64,000 bases of DNA, from the NCBI GenBank assembly GCA_963522145.1, contig CAUQXI010000003.1, forward strand, positions 124,001 through 188,000, in the 5' to 3' direction. Every line of letters starts with the position of its first letter. The stretch's first letter is position 1. The stretch comes from Mesorhizobium_B sp963522145. Its GTDB lineage: Bacteria; Pseudomonadota; Alphaproteobacteria; Rhizobiales; Rhizobiaceae. The position numbers and the translations under genes were made by a program. Under the pieces are notes generated by a model. The model did no database searches, was not told the DNA's origin, and worked only from the letters and a program-made list of their open reading frames with translations. Positions 61,852 to 64,000 of this stretch are shown one piece after another.

Positions 61852-62616
61852 TCAGCCGCCGCGCGCCTTTGCGACTGTTTCGTTCAGCTTGGCCAGCGTG
61901 TCATCGAAGCGGCCCTCGGCTTCCGCCGATCGCAGGAACCGGACGCGCTCCACCAGGATTTCGCGCGGTGTCGGCTCGCGTTTGAACAACGTCATCACCT
62001 CATCGGCAAAGGCGTCCAGCGGAAGGTAGCCGGCAAGGCTCTCCTGGCCAGGCGTGAGCCCGGTCTGCACGGCGGGCGGAGCCAGCTCGATAACCTCGAC
62101 ACGCTCTTTCAGGACCTCACGCATCGCCACCGTATAGGAGTGAATGGCAGCCTTCGTCGCATTGTAGGTCGGCGTGGAAACGAGCGGCACGAAGGCCAAG
62201 CCTGACGTCACATTGACGATCGCCGCATCTGGCTGAGCGACGAGGTGGTCGATCAGGGCGTTGGTCAGCCGGAGCGGGCCAAGAAGGTTCGTGGTGATCG
62301 TCGCTTCAGCGTCGGCAAGGTCGCGCTGCTTGTCGAGCGGCTCGAAGCGCATGATACCGGCATTGTTGACGAGCACGTTGAGGGTCGGGTGGGACGCGAG
62401 CAGTCGCATCGCGAAGTCTGCGACGCCCTCAGGGCTTTCGATATCCAGGGTGATCGCATGCATGTTGCTGCGCCCGGCGCATGCGCTCTTGAGGGCTTCC
62501 TGTCGCCGCCCTGCAACGATCACCGTGTTGCCGAGATCATGGAAGCGATGAGCCAGCGCTTCGCCGATGCCGGAGCCTCCGCCCGTGATGAGGATGGTGT
62601 TGCCGGTCTGTTTCAT
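61852..62616 (-). CDS. Short-chain dehydrogenase/reductase (DltE-like)
   Basis: The 254-residue protein has the Rossmann motif TGGGSGIG at residues 11-18, NNAGIM, a catalytic Ser in NVTSGLAF and YNATK. It resembles the DltE/YdfG-like reductases of unknown substrate. The open frame extends further upstream, but only as antisense of the divergent regulator gene. It faces an HxlR gene across 99 bases, a common arrangement in which the regulator controls the enzyme. Confidence 0.9.
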   Translation of the reverse strand: MKQTGNTILITGGGSGIGEALAHRFHDLGNTVIVAGRRQEALKSACAGRSNMHAITLDIESPEGVADFAMRLLASHPTLNVLVNNAGIMRFEPLDKQRDLADAEATITTNLLGPLRLTNALIDHLVAQPDAAIVNVTSGLAFVPLVSTPTYNATKAAIHSYTVAMREVLKERVEVIELAPPAVQTGLTPGQESLAGYLPLDAFADEVMTLFKREPTPREILVERVRFLRSAEAEGRFDDTLAKLNETVAKARGG

Positions 62617-62643
62617 GAGGGTGGGTCCTTTGCGATTCAACAG

Positions 62644-62677
62644 CTTTCTATTTGGCGATCCGCGATGTGATAGAAAG
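62644..62677. promoter_or_regulatory. Inverted repeat in the SDR/HxlR intergenic region
   Basis: CTTTCTA (62644-62650) and TAGAAAG (62671-62677) form a perfect 7-bp inverted repeat with a 20-base spacer, placed midway between the two divergent starts. It is a candidate operator for the HxlR regulator. Confidence 0.45.
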
Positions 62678-62715
62678 AAGGCACCCGAAATATCGATACG
62701 CACCAAAAGGAGAGC

Positions 62716-63150
62716 GTGAGCATATCCAGTCTGCCATTCGACGCCTCGACCATCCGCAGGGCGCGGCAGATCGCCGAGGTCGCGCCACCGCCTGACAGCG
62801 ACCCGAAAGTCGAGGCACTGGTCAACGACCTGATCGGGCGGGTCGCCGATAAATGGACGATGATCGTGCTGGAGGTGCTGGCCGAGCACGGCGAACAGCG
62901 CTTCACGCAGCTCACCCGACACGTCACCGGGATCAGCCAGAAGATGCTGACCCAGACCCTGCGGCAGATGGAGCGGGACGGCATCGTAACGCGCACAGTC
63001 CATGCGGTCGTGCCGCCGCGGGTGGATTATCGGCTGACGGAGCTTGGCGCGAGCCTGGGCGCCGCCTTCTGCGGCGTGTGGATTTGGGCAGAGGAAAACC
63101 TTGCTCAGGTAGAGGCCGCGAGAGAAGCATTCGACGAAGCCAAGCGATAG
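62716..63150 (+). CDS. HxlR family transcriptional regulator
   Basis: This 144-residue protein has the winged-helix HxlR domain: GRVADKWTMIVLEVL, RFTQLTRHVTGISQKMLTQTLRQ is written here as RFTQLTRHVTGIS then KMLTQTLRQME, and VVPPRVDYRLTELG. The usual Cys near the N-terminus is missing, so a thiol sensor of the QorR type is unlikely. GTG start with AAAGGAG upstream. It probably regulates the divergent SDR gene and itself. Confidence 0.9.
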   Translation: MSISSLPFDASTIRRARQIAEVAPPPDSDPKVEALVNDLIGRVADKWTMIVLEVLAEHGEQRFTQLTRHVTGISQKMLTQTLRQMERDGIVTRTVHAVVPPRVDYRLTELGASLGAAFCGVWIWAEENLAQVEAAREAFDEAKR

Positions 63151-63347
63151 CGATCGGGGACGCGGAACTGTCGGTAGACTGATGGTCAGGCCGCACCTGC
63201 CGAGATTAGCCCTTGACGCAAGCTATCATCAAGTCTGCGGGCTCTTCAGCGACGGCAGGGAGGGAGTTTGACGCCTGCGACAACGATGATCGTTCCACGA
63301 CCCGCTTTCATCATCGCAGCACTCGAATGGGCCGATGTAACGGAGTC

Positions 63348-64000
63348 CTACTGGAACGCGGTTTCCGAAAACGATCGGAGCTTGCGCGAGTGCAAACGTT
63401 CCGGCGGCATTTCGGCGAGCTTCTCGAGTGCCCGGATGCCGATCGAGAGGTGCTGCGACACTTGGCGCTTATAGAACTCGGTTGCCATTCCCGGAAGCTT
63501 CAACTCGCCATGCAATGGCTTGTCGGACACGCAGAGCAGGGTTCCATACGGCACGCGGAAGCGGAAGCCGTTCGCGGCGATGGTGGCCGATTCCATGTCG
63601 AGCGCGATGGCACGGCTCTGGCTGAGCCTCTGCACCGGGCCGCGCTGATCGCGCAATTCCCAGTTGCGGTTGTCGATGGTGGCGACGGTTCCCGTGCGCA
63701 TGATCCGCTTCAGATCGTAGCCGGACAGGCCCGTGACCTCGGCCACCGCTTCCTGTAGCGCCACCTGCACTTCCGCCAGCGGCGGGATCGGCACCCAGAC
63801 GGGCAGGTCGTCGTCCAGAACATGATCCTCGCGCACATAGGCATGCGCCAGCACATAATCGCCCAGCGCCTGCGTGTTGCGAAGGCCCGCGCAGTGGCCG
63901 AGCATCAGCCAGGCATGCGGGCGCAGCACGGCGATATGGTCGGTGATGGTCTTCGCGTTGGACGGCCCGACGCCAATATTGACCATGGTAATGCCGCCCG
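63348..64000 (-). CDS. amn: AMP nucleosidase, partial (5' end outside window)
   Basis: The C-terminal 217 residues or so of AMP nucleosidase are present. They include MVNIGVGPSNAKTITDH, LMLGHCAGLRNTQ and ALDMESATIAANGFRFRVPYG, the phosphorylase-fold active-site region. The enzyme splits AMP into adenine and ribose 5-phosphate. An ATG at 63986 is internal, since the frame stays open to the edge and the full protein is about 490 residues. Confidence 0.92.
   Translation of the reverse strand, partial: GGITMVNIGVGPSNAKTITDHIAVLRPHAWLMLGHCAGLRNTQALGDYVLAHAYVREDHVLDDDLPVWVPIPPLAEVQVALQEAVAEVTGLSGYDLKRIMRTGTVATIDNRNWELRDQRGPVQRLSQSRAIALDMESATIAANGFRFRVPYGTLLCVSDKPLHGELKLPGMATEFYKRQVSQHLSIGIRALEKLAEMPPERLHSRKLRSFSETAFQ

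Noticed and set aside
62617..63003. N-terminal extension of the SDR protein
   Set aside because: This part of the open frame lies opposite the HxlR gene and lacks conserved features; the Rossmann motif starts right after the ATG at 62616.

Overview
The window is about 64 kb of high-GC chromosomal DNA from an alphaproteobacterium of the order Hyphomicrobiales (Rhizobiales). It most likely belongs to the Mesorhizobium/Phyllobacteriaceae side of the order, though the sequence alone does not fix a genus. The evidence is the gene content and order: a MucR/Ros regulator with a Cys-Asp-His-His finger, the feuN-feuP-feuQ signalling operon, ccmIEFH, degP, a two-component pair, glnE, pleC and pepN in a row, and several small families typical of rhizobia (DUF1491, DUF2336, DUF5330, DUF1254/DUF1214, DUF6456). 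I saw no rRNA, tRNA, CRISPR array, insertion sequence, integrase or plasmid replication gene.

Layout. 1-10.2 kb: a partial methylmalonyl-CoA mutase small-subunit gene, a HerA-like ATPase, an L,D-transpeptidase, a haloacid dehalogenase, sodB with a clear terminator, two c-type cytochromes, a SET protein coupled to oligopeptidase B, an SH3 protein and msrB. 10.2-13.5 kb: mucR, then a DnaA-domain-IV-like protein and a DUF6456 protein, which I read as the split GafY/GafZ activators of a gene transfer agent (GTA), then sufE and DUF5330. 13.6-20.9 kb: a histidine kinase, a peptidoglycan-binding protein, small DUF genes and a class A penicillin-binding protein. 21.2-35.5 kb: a complete RcGTA-type GTA structural cluster (terminases, portal, g3.5, prohead protease, capsid, connectors, tail, hub, peptidase, megatron) plus a small holin-like membrane gene. 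35.6-49.7 kb: feuNPQ, a lipoprotein gene, ccmIEFH, degP, a two-component pair and glnE. 49.7-64 kb: pleC, pepN, an orphan molybdenum hydroxylase large subunit with a DMT transporter, a uracil-DNA glycosylase, ETF-ubiquinone oxidoreductase, a DUF922 putative protease, a divergent SDR/HxlR pair and a partial AMP nucleosidase gene.

The most interesting feature is the GTA locus. All expected head and tail genes are present, but the prohead protease gene (g4) is out of frame at a perfect five-copy TCGC tetranucleotide tract. Removing exactly one unit restores a full-length protease, so the tract could act as a phase-variable switch, or could mark a recent inactivation or an assembly artefact. A strong intrinsic terminator follows the capsid gene. 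That fits the GafZ anti-termination model known from Caulobacter, and the probable gafYZ pair lies 8.5 kb upstream. The promoter region contains a near-consensus IHF site, a TTGACA box and a palindrome.
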